Notes under the pieces: model-generated
What the model saw: the letters and a program-made list of their open reading frames with translations, nothing else
Databases searched by the model: none
Told to the model about the DNA's origin: nothing
Position numbers and translations under genes: made by a program
DNA from: Gammaproteobacteria bacterium
Lineage (GTDB): Bacteria; Pseudomonadota; Gammaproteobacteria; Enterobacterales; Alteromonadaceae
DNA length: 64,000 nucleotides
Direction of reading: 5' to 3'
NCBI GenBank assembly: GCA_017302255.1
Contig: JAFLDV010000013.1
Span: 40,975 to 104,974 of the forward strand
In this document: one piece after another, positions 54,758 to 62,089 of the stretch
How the letters are laid out: each line of letters opens with the position of its first letter
Position numbering within the stretch: position 1 is the stretch's first letter

Positions 54758-54793
54758 GCTGGTATGATTGCTCGAAGTTCTTGGGTAGCGCAA

Positions 54794-56065
54794 ATGGAAT
54801 TTTCAATTAACAGTCAAGGATCTACCTCGCTAAAACAGCGCGTACTCGCGTTAGTTTGGTTTTCGCTGCTGTTTGCTACAAGCTACCTGGCAAGCCTCTC
54901 GATGGCGGCAAAGCAGGCTTTGCCCTATGTACTGACAGACGGAGCAGTGACAAACAGCCTGCAATTGCCTTTTGAACAGCACATGCCGTTTATTCCGCTG
55001 TTTATCCTGCCCTATTTGAGCTCTGGTTTGTTACTCGCTTGGCTATTTTTACGTGAGCAAACCGCCGCGCAGCTGCGCCTGCTAAGCCAACGCTTGAACC
55101 TCACCACCTTGTGCGCTGCATGCTGTTTTATGCTATGGCCAAGCCGCTTTGCGTTTGACACACCAGCCCTCGACGCATACTGGTTAGCTGAGCAGTTACA
55201 ACCGCTGTTTGCGCTGCTTTATAGCCTCGATGATCGTTACAACCAATGCCCTTCGCTGCATGTGGCTTATGCGTTATTGGCATGGCTTGCCGTGAAAACT
55301 GACTTAAAAACACCATGGCAACGTGGGTTGCTGGCGCTGTGGTTAATACTACTGATGAGCTCTACCTTATTGATTTATCAGCATCATCTGCTGGATTTAG
55401 TCGGTGCAGCTGTCTTGGTGTCGCTCGTTTGTTGGCTTGTCCCCACAGTACAACCACAGCAAGGGGTGTTTTATTTCACGGCGGCGTTGCTGAGTTTGCT
55501 ACTAGGTTTGTACCTTTGGTGGTTGTTCGAGGAATCTCAATACTGGCGATACTCGGCGTTAGCATCGTCTTGGTATCTTGCGCTCAGTTGCTTGCTGGTC
55601 AGCCAAGCGCATTGGCGCGCTGATCGGCAGTTTTTACAGAAGAAAAACGGCCGGCATCCTTTCTGGATTTGGCTGCTCTATGCACCCTATTTGCTTGGCT
55701 ATCGGCTGACTTGGCTCGCGGTCCTTTGGCGCGAGCGTAAAAACCCAGCATTTACTGAATTCGCCCCGAATTTATGGGTAGGCAGACGCCTAACCGCACT
55801 AGAAAGTACAGGACTTCCAGCCAATTGTTGGATCATCGATTTAAGCTGTGAATTGCCAGAACAAGCAGCGCTGTTAAAAGCGCCGCATCAGTATTGGCAT
55901 TTTCCGTTGCTCGATTTAACCGCTGTCGATAGTGACACCAGCGCGCCAGTCGTTGCCAAAATCCAGCAAATCCTCAGCAACGGCGAATGCGTTTACCTGC
56001 ACTGTGCTATGGGATATTCGCGTTCAAAAGCAGTCGCTTACGCAATTCAGCATATCAAAAGTTAG
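54794..56065 (+). CDS. ynbD: PAP2 phosphatase / dual-specificity phosphatase fusion (YnbD-like)
   Basis: The 423-residue protein has an N-terminal PAP2 membrane phosphatase (about 20-290, with YNQCPSLHV and HHLLDLVGA motifs) and a C-terminal dual-specificity phosphatase domain with the CX5R loop HCAMGYSRS (Cys404, Arg410). E. coli YnbD has this architecture and sits with the CDP-alcohol phosphatidyltransferase YnbA, as here. Predicted function is dephosphorylation of a lipid intermediate at the membrane. Start ATG at 54794 has a weak ribosome binding site. Confidence 0.87.
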   Translation: MEFSINSQGSTSLKQRVLALVWFSLLFATSYLASLSMAAKQALPYVLTDGAVTNSLQLPFEQHMPFIPLFILPYLSSGLLLAWLFLREQTAAQLRLLSQRLNLTTLCAACCFMLWPSRFAFDTPALDAYWLAEQLQPLFALLYSLDDRYNQCPSLHVAYALLAWLAVKTDLKTPWQRGLLALWLILLMSSTLLIYQHHLLDLVGAAVLVSLVCWLVPTVQPQQGVFYFTAALLSLLLGLYLWWLFEESQYWRYSALASSWYLALSCLLVSQAHWRADRQFLQKKNGRHPFWIWLLYAPYLLGYRLTWLAVLWRERKNPAFTEFAPNLWVGRRLTALESTGLPANCWIIDLSCELPEQAALLKAPHQYWHFPLLDLTAVDSDTSAPVVAKIQQILSNGECVYLHCAMGYSRSKAVAYAIQHIKS

Positions 56066-56185
56066 GGTTTACCAACCAAACAATTTATCGCCACTTAGTT
56101 AACAGCCGATCACAACTGGTGGTACTGTATTTACCCGATGCCTGATTTGAAGCGGCTGATTTGCAATAAATGACTAGGACTGACT

Positions 56186-56782
56186 GTGCAATTTTCGATT
56201 TACCAATTAAAACCAGCTTTTCAGCGTTTGTTGCAACCATTGGTGAAAGGTCTGGCCGCTGGTGGCATCACACCTAACCAAGTCACTATCAGCACTTTAT
56301 TGGTATCGATAGCTGTCGCATCGGTGTTATGGCAATGTGCCGAAACCCCGACAGTTTGGTGGGTATTTCCGCTGTGGATGTTGCTGCGGATGGCGTTTAA
56401 TGCGCTCGATGGCATGTTGGCGGTGTATCAGCAGCAACAAACAAAACTCGGCGCGTTACTGAATGAAATGGCCGATGTACTCTCTGACATTGCGTTGTAC
56501 CTGCCATTGTTCGCCATGACAGGGCTTGCACCTTATTGGGTATTACTGCTGCTACTTGGCTCGGTGTTAACTGAATTTGCAGGGATTTTGGCGCTACAAA
56601 TTGGTGCCGCGCGCCGGTTTGATGGCCCGATGGGTAAAAGCGACCGCGCATTTTGGCTAAGTTTGCTGGCGATTGGCATAGCCCTTGAACTGCCTCCGCC
56701 GTTATTAAATAGCTTATTAGCCTTGATCGGAATGTTGACTCTGGTGACCTGTGGCAATCGATTGGTAAAAGCGCTGAAGTAG
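56186..56782 (+). CDS. ynbA: CDP-alcohol phosphatidyltransferase family protein (YnbA-like)
   Basis: The 198-residue membrane enzyme has a CDP-alcohol phosphatidyltransferase motif in modified form: ALDGMLAVYQ followed by GALLNEMADVLSD, in which the usual AR is AV and the first Asp of the DxxxD pair is Asn-Glu, while the later aspartates remain. LNE-type motifs are, from memory, usual in YnbA. GTG start with AGGACTGACT. With the YnbD-like gene it likely makes or remodels an unusual phospholipid; product unknown. Confidence 0.87.
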   Translation: MQFSIYQLKPAFQRLLQPLVKGLAAGGITPNQVTISTLLVSIAVASVLWQCAETPTVWWVFPLWMLLRMAFNALDGMLAVYQQQQTKLGALLNEMADVLSDIALYLPLFAMTGLAPYWVLLLLLGSVLTEFAGILALQIGAARRFDGPMGKSDRAFWLSLLAIGIALELPPPLLNSLLALIGMLTLVTCGNRLVKALK

Positions 56783-56833
56783 GCGTGCTAACTCGGCTGC
56801 ACGCCGGTGCAAAATTAATAAAAGGCTTTTTCC

Positions 56834-57163
56834 ATGTGGCGACAACAATCTAGTGGATATCAACCTTCGGTCCTTGTTGGCGAATTTACCATTTCGGACT
56901 CGCAAGGCAAGGTGCTGCAAAAAGAGCACCTCTACCTTCGTGTTCCCAAAGGCCGAGATATTTTCGCTAATCTAACGTTGTTTGCTTATTTAAAAGAGTG
57001 TTCGATAATCTCCAGCGAGATTTACCAAGGGCTGCTTAGCAAAGGCTACATTTTTGACGGCAACCTTGACGTTAAACCGCTATCAATACCAAAGGATATC
57101 AGCACCTTAGCTGATGATGCACTGGCAAATGAGCAAAAGAGCACGTCAACGAAAATCCATTAA
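56834..57163 (+). CDS. Hypothetical protein next to the integron array
   Basis: The 109-residue soluble protein (MWRQQSSGYQPSVLVGEFTI.., EHLYLRVPKGRDIFANLTLF) has no family I recognise. It is the last rightward gene before the leftward cassette array, so it marks the distal boundary of the integron. The ribosome binding site (AAAAGGC) is ordinary. Confidence 0.6.
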   Translation: MWRQQSSGYQPSVLVGEFTISDSQGKVLQKEHLYLRVPKGRDIFANLTLFAYLKECSIISSEIYQGLLSKGYIFDGNLDVKPLSIPKDISTLADDALANEQKSTSTKIH

Positions 57164-57179
57164 ATAGCTTTTAGGACTG

Positions 57180-57238
57180 GTGACAACCTTCGTCTTGAGT
57201 CAAGTACCGAAGATGCGATGCTGGGTGGCCTTGTTGTA
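57180..57238 (-). repeat. attC-like site, terminal
   Basis: Minus-strand R'' CTACAAC, L'' AAGGCCACC and an inverted TTGTCACC/GGTGACAA end give a 59-bp imperfect palindrome after the gene ending at 57240. The R' box (GTTGTCA) is poor. Probably the last attC of the array. Confidence 0.45.
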
Positions 57239-57239
57239 G

Positions 57240-57698
57240 TTATTCACAGCAGCCCTCATCAAGATGTACTTCAGCCACCGAACCACCTCTGCAAAATAGT
57301 TCTACAAATATATCGTTCTTGTGTGAGTGAAAGCCAAATTCAAATTCTTCCATTGATGCGCATGTAAGGGTCTTCAGGTAAAAATCTGTTTGGACGTCTT
57401 TTATTGTGAGAACACCAAATTTTTCTTTGAGTTTGGAATAAAACAGCTCATTTAGGTATACGTATAAGTTGTCTGGTTTCTCAGCATAAAAACGAAAAGC
57501 TTCAAGTGCTTCTGGATTGGGACCTTCAACGCTCCCATTGATAGCTCCAAAATCAAATTTAGTCGGTAGTTTAGCTACTGGTTGTTCTATGCCCCAGTAT
57601 TCGTCGGTACCATCATTGCAATAAACAAAATTACCTAAACCATCAAGTTGGATAGTTTTTTCATTTTTTTTACTGAATATATTGCTAAGAAACGACAC
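57240..57698 (-). CDS. Hypothetical cassette protein
   Basis: The 152-residue protein (acidic; YWGIEQPVAKLPTKFDFG, GPNPEALEAFRFYAEKPDN) has no family I recognise. The start near 57698 is not certain: the frame continues upstream through a repeat that encodes PFFAGYTAAGLKIF, a segment also found at 58694-58754, so the repeat may be part of this gene's leader. Last gene of the array. Confidence 0.6.
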   Translation of the reverse strand: MSFLSNIFSKKNEKTIQLDGLGNFVYCNDGTDEYWGIEQPVAKLPTKFDFGAINGSVEGPNPEALEAFRFYAEKPDNLYVYLNELFYSKLKEKFGVLTIKDVQTDFYLKTLTCASMEEFEFGFHSHKNDIFVELFCRGGSVAEVHLDEGCCE

Positions 57699-57716
57699 CG
57701 AAACTTCCTTACTTAT

Positions 57717-57775
57717 AAATATTTTTAAGCCAGCTGCAGTATACCCTGCGAAAAATGGCTTTCCGCGCTCAGGTT
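57717..57775. repeat. Array-internal repeat, copy 1
   Basis: Contains ACCCTGCGAAAAATGGCT followed by a GCGCTCAGGTT end; matches 58694-58754 over about 60 bp. Read on the minus strand in frame with the gene at 57240 it encodes a PFFAG-type peptide. It lies where an attC would be expected between two cassettes, but no attC boxes are recognisable. Confidence 0.6.
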
Positions 57776-57793
57776 CTAGAGGCTTGATCTCTA

Positions 57794-58213
57794 TTAAATT
57801 ACATCACGCCATGATTGTGTAATTTTTTTAACTGCAATCTCTTTTGTTGATTTTAAGTTTGAAACAGACCGACTGAATTGAATGCAGAAAACTCTGTAGC
57901 CAGTTGCATGTAGTGTGACATTTACCGATTCTTTAGTGTCAGTCTCAACTTCAATTTTGAGCAATACACAGTCCTTCGATTTAATAGGTAACAAATTACT
58001 TGGTTCAACTATTTGATTAAATCTTGCAACTTTATAAAAATTTAGTGCTCGACCATCAATCTCTCGCTGTATCAAGTTGTATTGAGCAAGTTGAGTGTTA
58101 GCAATATCCTTTATTTGCTCCGGCAAATTTTTTAAACATGCTTCAATGCACAGCTGTTCAAACGAAGTTGGGCGAATTCCACCTCTTAGTATTCGTACAA
58201 GTTCGCTAAACAT
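57794..58213 (-). CDS. Hypothetical cassette protein
   Basis: The 139-residue protein has a helical N-terminal part with CIEACLKNLPEQIKDIANTQ and a beta-rich C-terminal part with VLLKIEVETDTKESVNVTLH. ATG at 58213; no strong ribosome binding site. No family recognised. Confidence 0.6.
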   Translation of the reverse strand: MFSELVRILRGGIRPTSFEQLCIEACLKNLPEQIKDIANTQLAQYNLIQREIDGRALNFYKVARFNQIVEPSNLLPIKSKDCVLLKIEVETDTKESVNVTLHATGYRVFCIQFSRSVSNLKSTKEIAVKKITQSWRDVI

Positions 58214-58256
58214 AAATCAAGCTATCCATATATCGCAATGCTCGGGTCGGGCTGCA

Positions 58257-58311
58257 GCATAACGTAAGGCCTCCCAGCCACGACAGCGACCTCAATTGCG
58301 CCTTGTTAAAT
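58257..58311 (-). repeat. attC site
   Basis: Plus strand reads GCATAAC-GTAAGGC at the left and CGCCTTGTTAAAT at the right: on the minus strand R''=ATTTAAC, L''=AAGGCGC, R'=GTTATGC. The 55-bp site holds the stop codon of the gene at 58306. Simple and short but well formed. Confidence 0.75.
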
Positions 58312-58590
58312 GCACACAACATCAACATCCGACTCCTGATTGATACTGAACCGCTTGGCAAACTCAATAACGTCTTCGATTGATTCGTCGGGATGGCTAG
58401 TTGTGGTTATGTAACGTGGATTGAACTCATCAACTACAGCTAATTCATCCATAATTTCTTCCCAGACTTCACAGTCCTTGCCAACTACACAAAAGAGCTC
58501 ATATCCTTGCTCAAGCAGGTTTAAAAGCAGTTTGTCATGTTCTTTGTTATAACCTGATTCTGATATCAAAACGAACTTTAATGTTTTCAT
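58306..58590 (-). CDS. DUF7684-like cassette protein
   Basis: The 94-residue protein KFVLISESGYNKEHDKLLLN.., GKDCEVWEEIMDELAV, TTTSHPDESIEDVIEFAKRF fits a small family in which a Cys/Trp/Asp stretch is followed by a TTWHxDE-like motif (DUF7684, tentative). ATG at 58590. Stop lies inside the following attC. Role unknown. Confidence 0.65.
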   Translation of the reverse strand: MKTLKFVLISESGYNKEHDKLLLNLLEQGYELFCVVGKDCEVWEEIMDELAVVDEFNPRYITTTSHPDESIEDVIEFAKRFSINQESDVDVVCI

Positions 58591-58599
58591 AGCATTGTA

Positions 58600-58650
58600 T
58601 GCCTGCAATGTGTCTCGGGCGACAGCTCGGTTTGACCGGATTTGTTAAGC
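58600..58650 (-). repeat. Decayed attC-like site
   Basis: Minus-strand R'' GCTTAAC at 58650-58644 is followed by AAATCCGGTCAAACC and GCCCGAGACACATTGC, similar to other sites in the array; the R' box is not recognisable. It may end a small gene-less cassette that extends to about 58740. Confidence 0.4.
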
Positions 58651-58693
58651 ATTTGCTTTTATGTAACCACGCCATATTTCGAGCGCTTTTGAA

Positions 58694-58754
58694 AAATATT
58701 GTTAAACCAACCACAAATACACCCTGCGAAAAATGGCCGTCTGCGTTCAGTTTT
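58694..58754. repeat. Array-internal repeat, copy 2
   Basis: Matches 57717-57775 over about 60 bp (AAATATT, ACCCTGCGAAAAATGG, GCGTTCAG). On the minus strand it encodes RRPFFAGCICGWFNNIF, the same PFFAG-type peptide as copy 1, but no gene is supported around it. Confidence 0.6.
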
Positions 58755-58837
58755 CATCATGCCGCCGGCAAGCGCGGCTTTGTAGCGAAGGCGAAGCCGC
58801 AATGGAAAAGCCGTCGCCGTGACTAGCCTTGTTATGT
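58740..58837 (-). repeat. attC site, larger type
   Basis: Minus strand begins with R'' ACATAAC (58837-58831), L'' AAGGCTAGTCACGG, a central GCGGCTTCGCC/GGCGAAGCCGC hairpin, then GCCGCGCTTGCCGGCGGC. The R' box is degenerate. The stop codon of the 58832 gene lies in R''. Confidence 0.6.
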
Positions 58838-59209
58838 TTTGCACTTTTCGACATTTATCTTGCTCATTAGCTCAATGAAATACTGCTTTTCTATCTCTTT
58901 AGAAACTTTAAATATTTCACAGTGGTTTTTGTCAGCAATGGCCATCGGATAGGAGCCATTTGCCACCAAGTGAGCACACCTACCACCTATTTCTTTACCC
59001 AACCGTTCTTCAGTGCATGCGGCAACCGCCTTCCAATATACTGCCGCTTGAGCCGACTCACGGCATTCGTTATACGATGCATGCACTTCTTGGGCTTTGA
59101 AATAAGCTTCCTTTCTCGCATCTGCGTACTCTTTCGTGATCTCACAATCATCGGCTTGCACTTGCGAACAAAAAATAAGCAGCATAGTCAAAAATCTAAA
59201 ATTTTTCAC
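58832..59209 (-). CDS. Hypothetical exported cassette protein
   Basis: The 125-residue protein starts at a GTG after GGGTGACTT and has a signal peptide (FRFLTMLLIFCSQVQA). The mature part is helical with six cysteines (DDCEITK, YNECRES, VAACTEE, GRCAHLV, NHCEIFK, VEKCKT), suggesting three disulfides. No family recognised. Confidence 0.65.
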   Translation of the reverse strand: MKNFRFLTMLLIFCSQVQADDCEITKEYADARKEAYFKAQEVHASYNECRESAQAAVYWKAVAACTEERLGKEIGGRCAHLVANGSYPMAIADKNHCEIFKVSKEIEKQYFIELMSKINVEKCKT

Positions 59210-59220
59210 AAGTCACCCGA

Positions 59221-59315
59221 GAACATGACGCTTTGCCAATTGGCTGCCGCAGTGAAGCTTAGGCAGTCCCGTGGAGGCCACTCATTTGTGGCCGGATCGA
59301 AATTAAGCAACTTTT
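59221..59315 (-). repeat. Possible decayed attC
   Basis: The gap between the genes at 58832 and 59315 holds imperfect inverted segments (GGCCACAAATGAGTGGCC; CTTTGCCAATTGGCTGCC) in the position of an attC, but the outer R boxes are not clear. Low confidence. Confidence 0.3.
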
Positions 59316-59821
59316 TATATTAACCCTTTGCTGTTTAACACAACTACTTGCTCAAATGCGGCAAACATTTTTAGTAATACCTGTTCGTCAGGGAAATCTG
59401 AGCATCCTAAGTTATGTGTTACTGTTAACTCCGTCTCTTGAAGCTGAACACCAATAGATACTGTCGGATGGTCTGTTTTATATAAACCACACTTGAATGT
59501 TGCACTCTCAGAATTGGATTTTCCGAAATATCCAATTCGAGACAATTTAAGAAAGTTATTATTATCAACCAAGTTGATTAAACTTTGGAATGTACCTGCC
59601 TCAAGAGCCCCCCTATAAGCCCCCATTTTTTTTACGTGGGCCCTACCAATAAACACAAAGTTATCATCAGGAAAAATATAAAAATCATAAATTGGGCAAG
59701 TTCCGTAACAAGCGCCACGGCTGAAAGATACAACTTGTGCTTTGGTCGGAGAATCTGCAACCATTCTTTCTATTTTGGGCTGCCATTGCTCCGCATCAGA
59801 ACACCCAAACAATAGAGCCAA
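59315..59821 (-). CDS. DUF6438-like cassette protein, truncated lipoprotein signal
   Basis: The 168-residue protein contains the DUF6438 core: VVSFSRGACYGTCPIYDFYI, a VFIGRAHVKKMGAYRGALEA hairpin and LVDNNNFLKL. It begins at a TTG as MALLFGCSD, which looks like the end of a lipoprotein signal. In another frame just upstream lies KKVIYLVA; removing one T of the T4 run at 59820-59823 would join the two into one signal peptide. The upstream part also lacks an ATG. So this is either a TTG-started gene or one damaged at its 5' end. Confidence 0.65.
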   Translation of the reverse strand: MALLFGCSDAEQWQPKIERMVADSPTKAQVVSFSRGACYGTCPIYDFYIFPDDNFVFIGRAHVKKMGAYRGALEAGTFQSLINLVDNNNFLKLSRIGYFGKSNSESATFKCGLYKTDHPTVSIGVQLQETELTVTHNLGCSDFPDEQVLLKMFAAFEQVVVLNSKGLI

Positions 59822-59880
59822 AGCTACTAAATAGATTACCTTTTTGATGATAGCTCTCCGATGATGATTGGTTAATAACG

Positions 59881-59951
59881 ATTAACTACGCGGCATCGCG
59901 TAGCTAGGCCCGGCGGAACGAAGTGAAGCGAATTTAAGTGCCTTTTTAGGA
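59881..59951 (-). repeat. attC-like site
   Basis: Minus strand TCCTAAA (a decayed R''), GGCACTTAAATTCGC, a TTCACTTCGTTCC segment, and a CTACGCG-ATGC-CGCGTAG hairpin before GTTAATC. The overall length and GC-rich centre resemble other attCs of the array. Confidence 0.5.
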
Positions 59952-60332
59952 ATTTTCGCGCTCCTCAACTTGATATGCCGAATAGCAAAGAGAACACCCT
60001 AGCCTTGCAATAAGTGCTATTTCATCTGGCTTTAGCTCTTCATTGCATTGAGCTTCATATTCGCGCAAAACCCAAAGTACAAACTCAGTTGCTCCTGCAG
60101 CCTTAAGCTCAGGCATCAAGTTCAGACCAATTTCACAGACTGCTGAAATGTGCCGACCATAAGCACTCGTTTCAGGTGCATGAATTGTGGCCTGGCCGAA
60201 TGGCGTTGGAATACCCTTGAATTTACCTCTAATGCCTATTTCGCCTACATCTGAAGCATATGAGAATGGGAAAGAAACCTTGCTAGGCTTAAATTTTTCA
60301 CCATATACGTGAAGCGATACATCCCATGCCAT
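59946..60332 (-). CDS. Hypothetical cassette protein
   Basis: The 128-residue protein starts at the ATG at 60332 (MAWDVSLHVYGEKFKPSKVS), 9 bases after the attC R' box GTTAGGA, whose AGGA can act as the ribosome binding site. The C-terminal helix pair with LKPDEIALIARLGCSLCYSA looks like the end of DUF4279-type proteins; tentative. Function unknown. Confidence 0.6.
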   Translation of the reverse strand: MAWDVSLHVYGEKFKPSKVSFPFSYASDVGEIGIRGKFKGIPTPFGQATIHAPETSAYGRHISAVCEIGLNLMPELKAAGATEFVLWVLREYEAQCNEELKPDEIALIARLGCSLCYSAYQVEERENS

Positions 60333-60341
60333 TTCGTGAAT

Positions 60342-60408
60342 TCCTAACGTCTCGTGCATGCGCGCGAACTTGTGTGCGTTGCAGGCCCCGAATACCGATC
60401 TTTGTTAG
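60342..60408 (-). repeat. attC site
   Basis: Minus strand R'' CCCTAAC (60408-60402), then AAAGATCGGTATTCGGGGCC, TGCAACGCACACAAGTTCGC and R' GTTAGGA (60348-60342); 67 bp. The interior matches the attC at 60933-61012. Confidence 0.65.
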
Positions 60409-60481
60409 GGTCTTAAATTTGGGGGAAAGGTCAGCGCGGCAGACCAGTGAGCGTAGCGAAGGTGGTTAACAACCTTGTTAA
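60409..60481 (-). repeat. Abutting second attC-like site
   Basis: Minus strand begins with R'' ATTTAAC (60481-60475) and AAGGTTGTTAACCACCTTCG, with a GGTCTGC/GCTGACC inner palindrome, and runs directly into the attC at 60408. It lacks its own R' box. The pair looks like a fusion of two sites or the remains of a gene-less cassette. Confidence 0.4.
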
Positions 60482-60490
60482 ATGAATCGC

Positions 60491-60904
60491 TCAAGGATTC
60501 CACCACTCAATATCGCTCATTGTTTGTGAATTTTCATTTATTAATTTTAGCAAAGAATTTTTTATCTTGTTTGATACTTCAGTATCAGAGCTATTATTGC
60601 CAAACAATTTTTTTAAAATTGATTGTGAATCTACACAAATTTGTACCTGCCATCTGTTTGTTGAATCTGGCTCAATATCAATAAACAAAAAAACTGTTCT
60701 TTCATCCACTGACAAACTAATACAATAGTAATATTTTCTCTTCTCGACACCTTCAACTTGAAGACCTTGATCTTTAAGTTTTACATTAAGCCATTCAGCT
60801 ATTTCTTTGAGTGTATTTTTACCTTCAACACTTTGAGTATCGTCGGCAGTAATCTTAAATAGAGTCGAATTAAAGCTAAAGTGATTTTCAATTGGTATGT
60901 TCAT
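60491..60904 (-). CDS. Hypothetical cassette protein
   Basis: The 137-residue protein is alpha/beta (NTLKEIAEWLNVKLKDQGLQ; KYYYCISLSVDERTVFLFID; RWQVQICVDSQ) and ends MSDIEWWNP. No signal peptide and no family I recognise. ATG at 60904. Confidence 0.6.
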   Translation of the reverse strand: MNIPIENHFSFNSTLFKITADDTQSVEGKNTLKEIAEWLNVKLKDQGLQVEGVEKRKYYYCISLSVDERTVFLFIDIEPDSTNRWQVQICVDSQSILKKLFGNNSSDTEVSNKIKNSLLKLINENSQTMSDIEWWNP

Positions 60905-60932
60905 ATTGACTCATTGCGCTGATATAAAATTC

Positions 60933-61012
60933 ATTTAACTATTAGTGTACGTAGTGCACGCACGCGAACCTTGGAGAGCGCTGTAGGCCGCGAATGTCGA
61001 GGATTGTTAGCC
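60933..61012 (-). repeat. attC site
   Basis: Minus strand R'' GGCTAAC (61012-61006), AATCCTCGACATTCGCGGCC, CTACAGCGCTCTCC, then GTGCACTACGTACAC and R' GTTAAAT (60939-60933); 80 bp with the expected imperfect inner symmetry. Confidence 0.8.
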
Positions 61013-61053
61013 GTAAAACCGAACATCAACGACTCAAACTAAAACCAAACTAT

Positions 61054-61554
61054 TTAATATTCATGAATTTTATCGTTTTGTTTACATGAAAGCTCAAACA
61101 AAAACGCTTTATCATTTGCGAGACCAACCTGCTTAATTACTAAATCTGGAAGGTGGGCTTTCTCTATATCATTTATATTGCACGAATGTTGCTTTGCAAA
61201 AGCATCTATCTCATTAGAATTAAAACCATCCATTCTTTTCAGCACAACTGCCACGCCTGGATTAACACAGCAGCCTATATAGTCAGTAAGATATTCATGA
61301 TCCAACGCGATTAATTTTGCACCAAATATTACTATTTCTTTCTTCGGAAAGTAAAAATGATAATAATCACCTTGAACATTAGCCTTTTCATCTATGACAC
61401 CCTGTTTCTTCAAAATTTTCAATGAATCAATGCTATCCATCGACTCTTCGATAGTGTCTGGGGAGGCCTCAAGTAATTTTTTTACTTCTAAAGCAGGTTC
61501 GGCACATAAAAAGAGCGACTGCATCAATAGAACTAAGACAAATAAATACTTCAT
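61054..61554 (-). CDS. Hypothetical exported cassette protein
   Basis: The 166-residue protein starts at the ATG at 61554 (GAGAG ribosome binding site) with a signal peptide (YLFVLVLLMQSLFLCAEP). The mature part is mixed alpha/beta with cysteines in YIGCCVNPGV, KQHSCNIND and FELSCKQ. No family recognised. Confidence 0.65.
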   Translation of the reverse strand: MKYLFVLVLLMQSLFLCAEPALEVKKLLEASPDTIEESMDSIDSLKILKKQGVIDEKANVQGDYYHFYFPKKEIVIFGAKLIALDHEYLTDYIGCCVNPGVAVVLKRMDGFNSNEIDAFAKQHSCNINDIEKAHLPDLVIKQVGLANDKAFLFELSCKQNDKIHEY

Positions 61555-61590
61555 AAAAATCTCTCTATGCATGCCTATATGGCAACGCCA

Positions 61591-61680
61591 GCCTAACAGG
61601 CGTAAAAGGCTTGGCCAAAATTAGTAACGAAGTGACGCAAGCCAAGCTTTTTGCGTCCTTCCAGGACGGCTTTGTTATGT
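61591..61680 (-). repeat. attC site
   Basis: Minus strand R'' ACATAAC (61680-61674), AAAGCCGTCCTGGAAGGACG, GCTTGCGTCACTTCG, then GCCAAGCCTTTTACGCC and R' GTTAGGC (61597-61591); 90 bp. CAAAAAGCTTGGCTTGCG and the GCTTGGC words provide the inner symmetry. Confidence 0.85.
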
Positions 61681-61704
61681 TTCATCTGCAACCGCTTACA
61701 AAAA

Positions 61705-61986
61705 TTAAAATATTATTAGCGGTACGCATAGTATTCCGATTGGTATATATTTAGTAGCTCTTTCAGTGTTTAGATAAATTTTGCCAATAGCGTACACTAT
61801 CGCGGTATTTATAACCCCACCGATAAAAGCAAAAGGTACCATCGCCCCCATACTAGGATCACCAGAGATTATAATAACTGAACTGACCGTTTTAAATAGA
61901 AAGTAAGCAACTGTTGGCACAATTGGCTTTTTAGTATTAATGAGCAAAAAAAATACAAATACTACAGCAATAAAATTAAGTATCAT
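61705..61986 (-). CDS. Hypothetical small membrane cassette protein
   Basis: The 93-residue protein has three to four hydrophobic segments (about 2-17, 24-42, 46-66 and 78-93) and almost no soluble part. ATG at 61986. No family recognised; a membrane effector or transport role cannot be told. Confidence 0.6.
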   Translation of the reverse strand: MILNFIAVVFVFFLLINTKKPIVPTVAYFLFKTVSSVIIISGDPSMGAMVPFAFIGGVINTAIVYAIGKIYLNTERATKYIPIGILCVPLIIF

Positions 61987-62017
61987 TGTTTGGCCTTACA
62001 CTGATTGTTCTTTAATA

Positions 62018-62089
62018 ACATAACGCCGCGCTTTGCGGCAAATTTGGAGCGAAGCGGAAAATTTGTCCGACAACAGCGCTTTGTTAGGC
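62018..62089 (-). repeat. attC site, clearest of the array
   Basis: Minus strand R'' GCCTAAC (62089-62083), L'' AAAGCGCTGTTGTCGG, centre ACAAATTTTCCGCTTCGCTC, then CAAATTTGCCGC, AAAGCGCGGC and R' GTTATGT (62024-62018). All four boxes can be aligned. The TAA of R'' is the stop codon of the gene at 62084. Confidence 0.9.

Noticed and set aside
58659..58844. 61-residue minus-strand frame containing PFFAG
   Set aside because: It lies over an attC site and the array-internal repeat and has no ribosome binding site.
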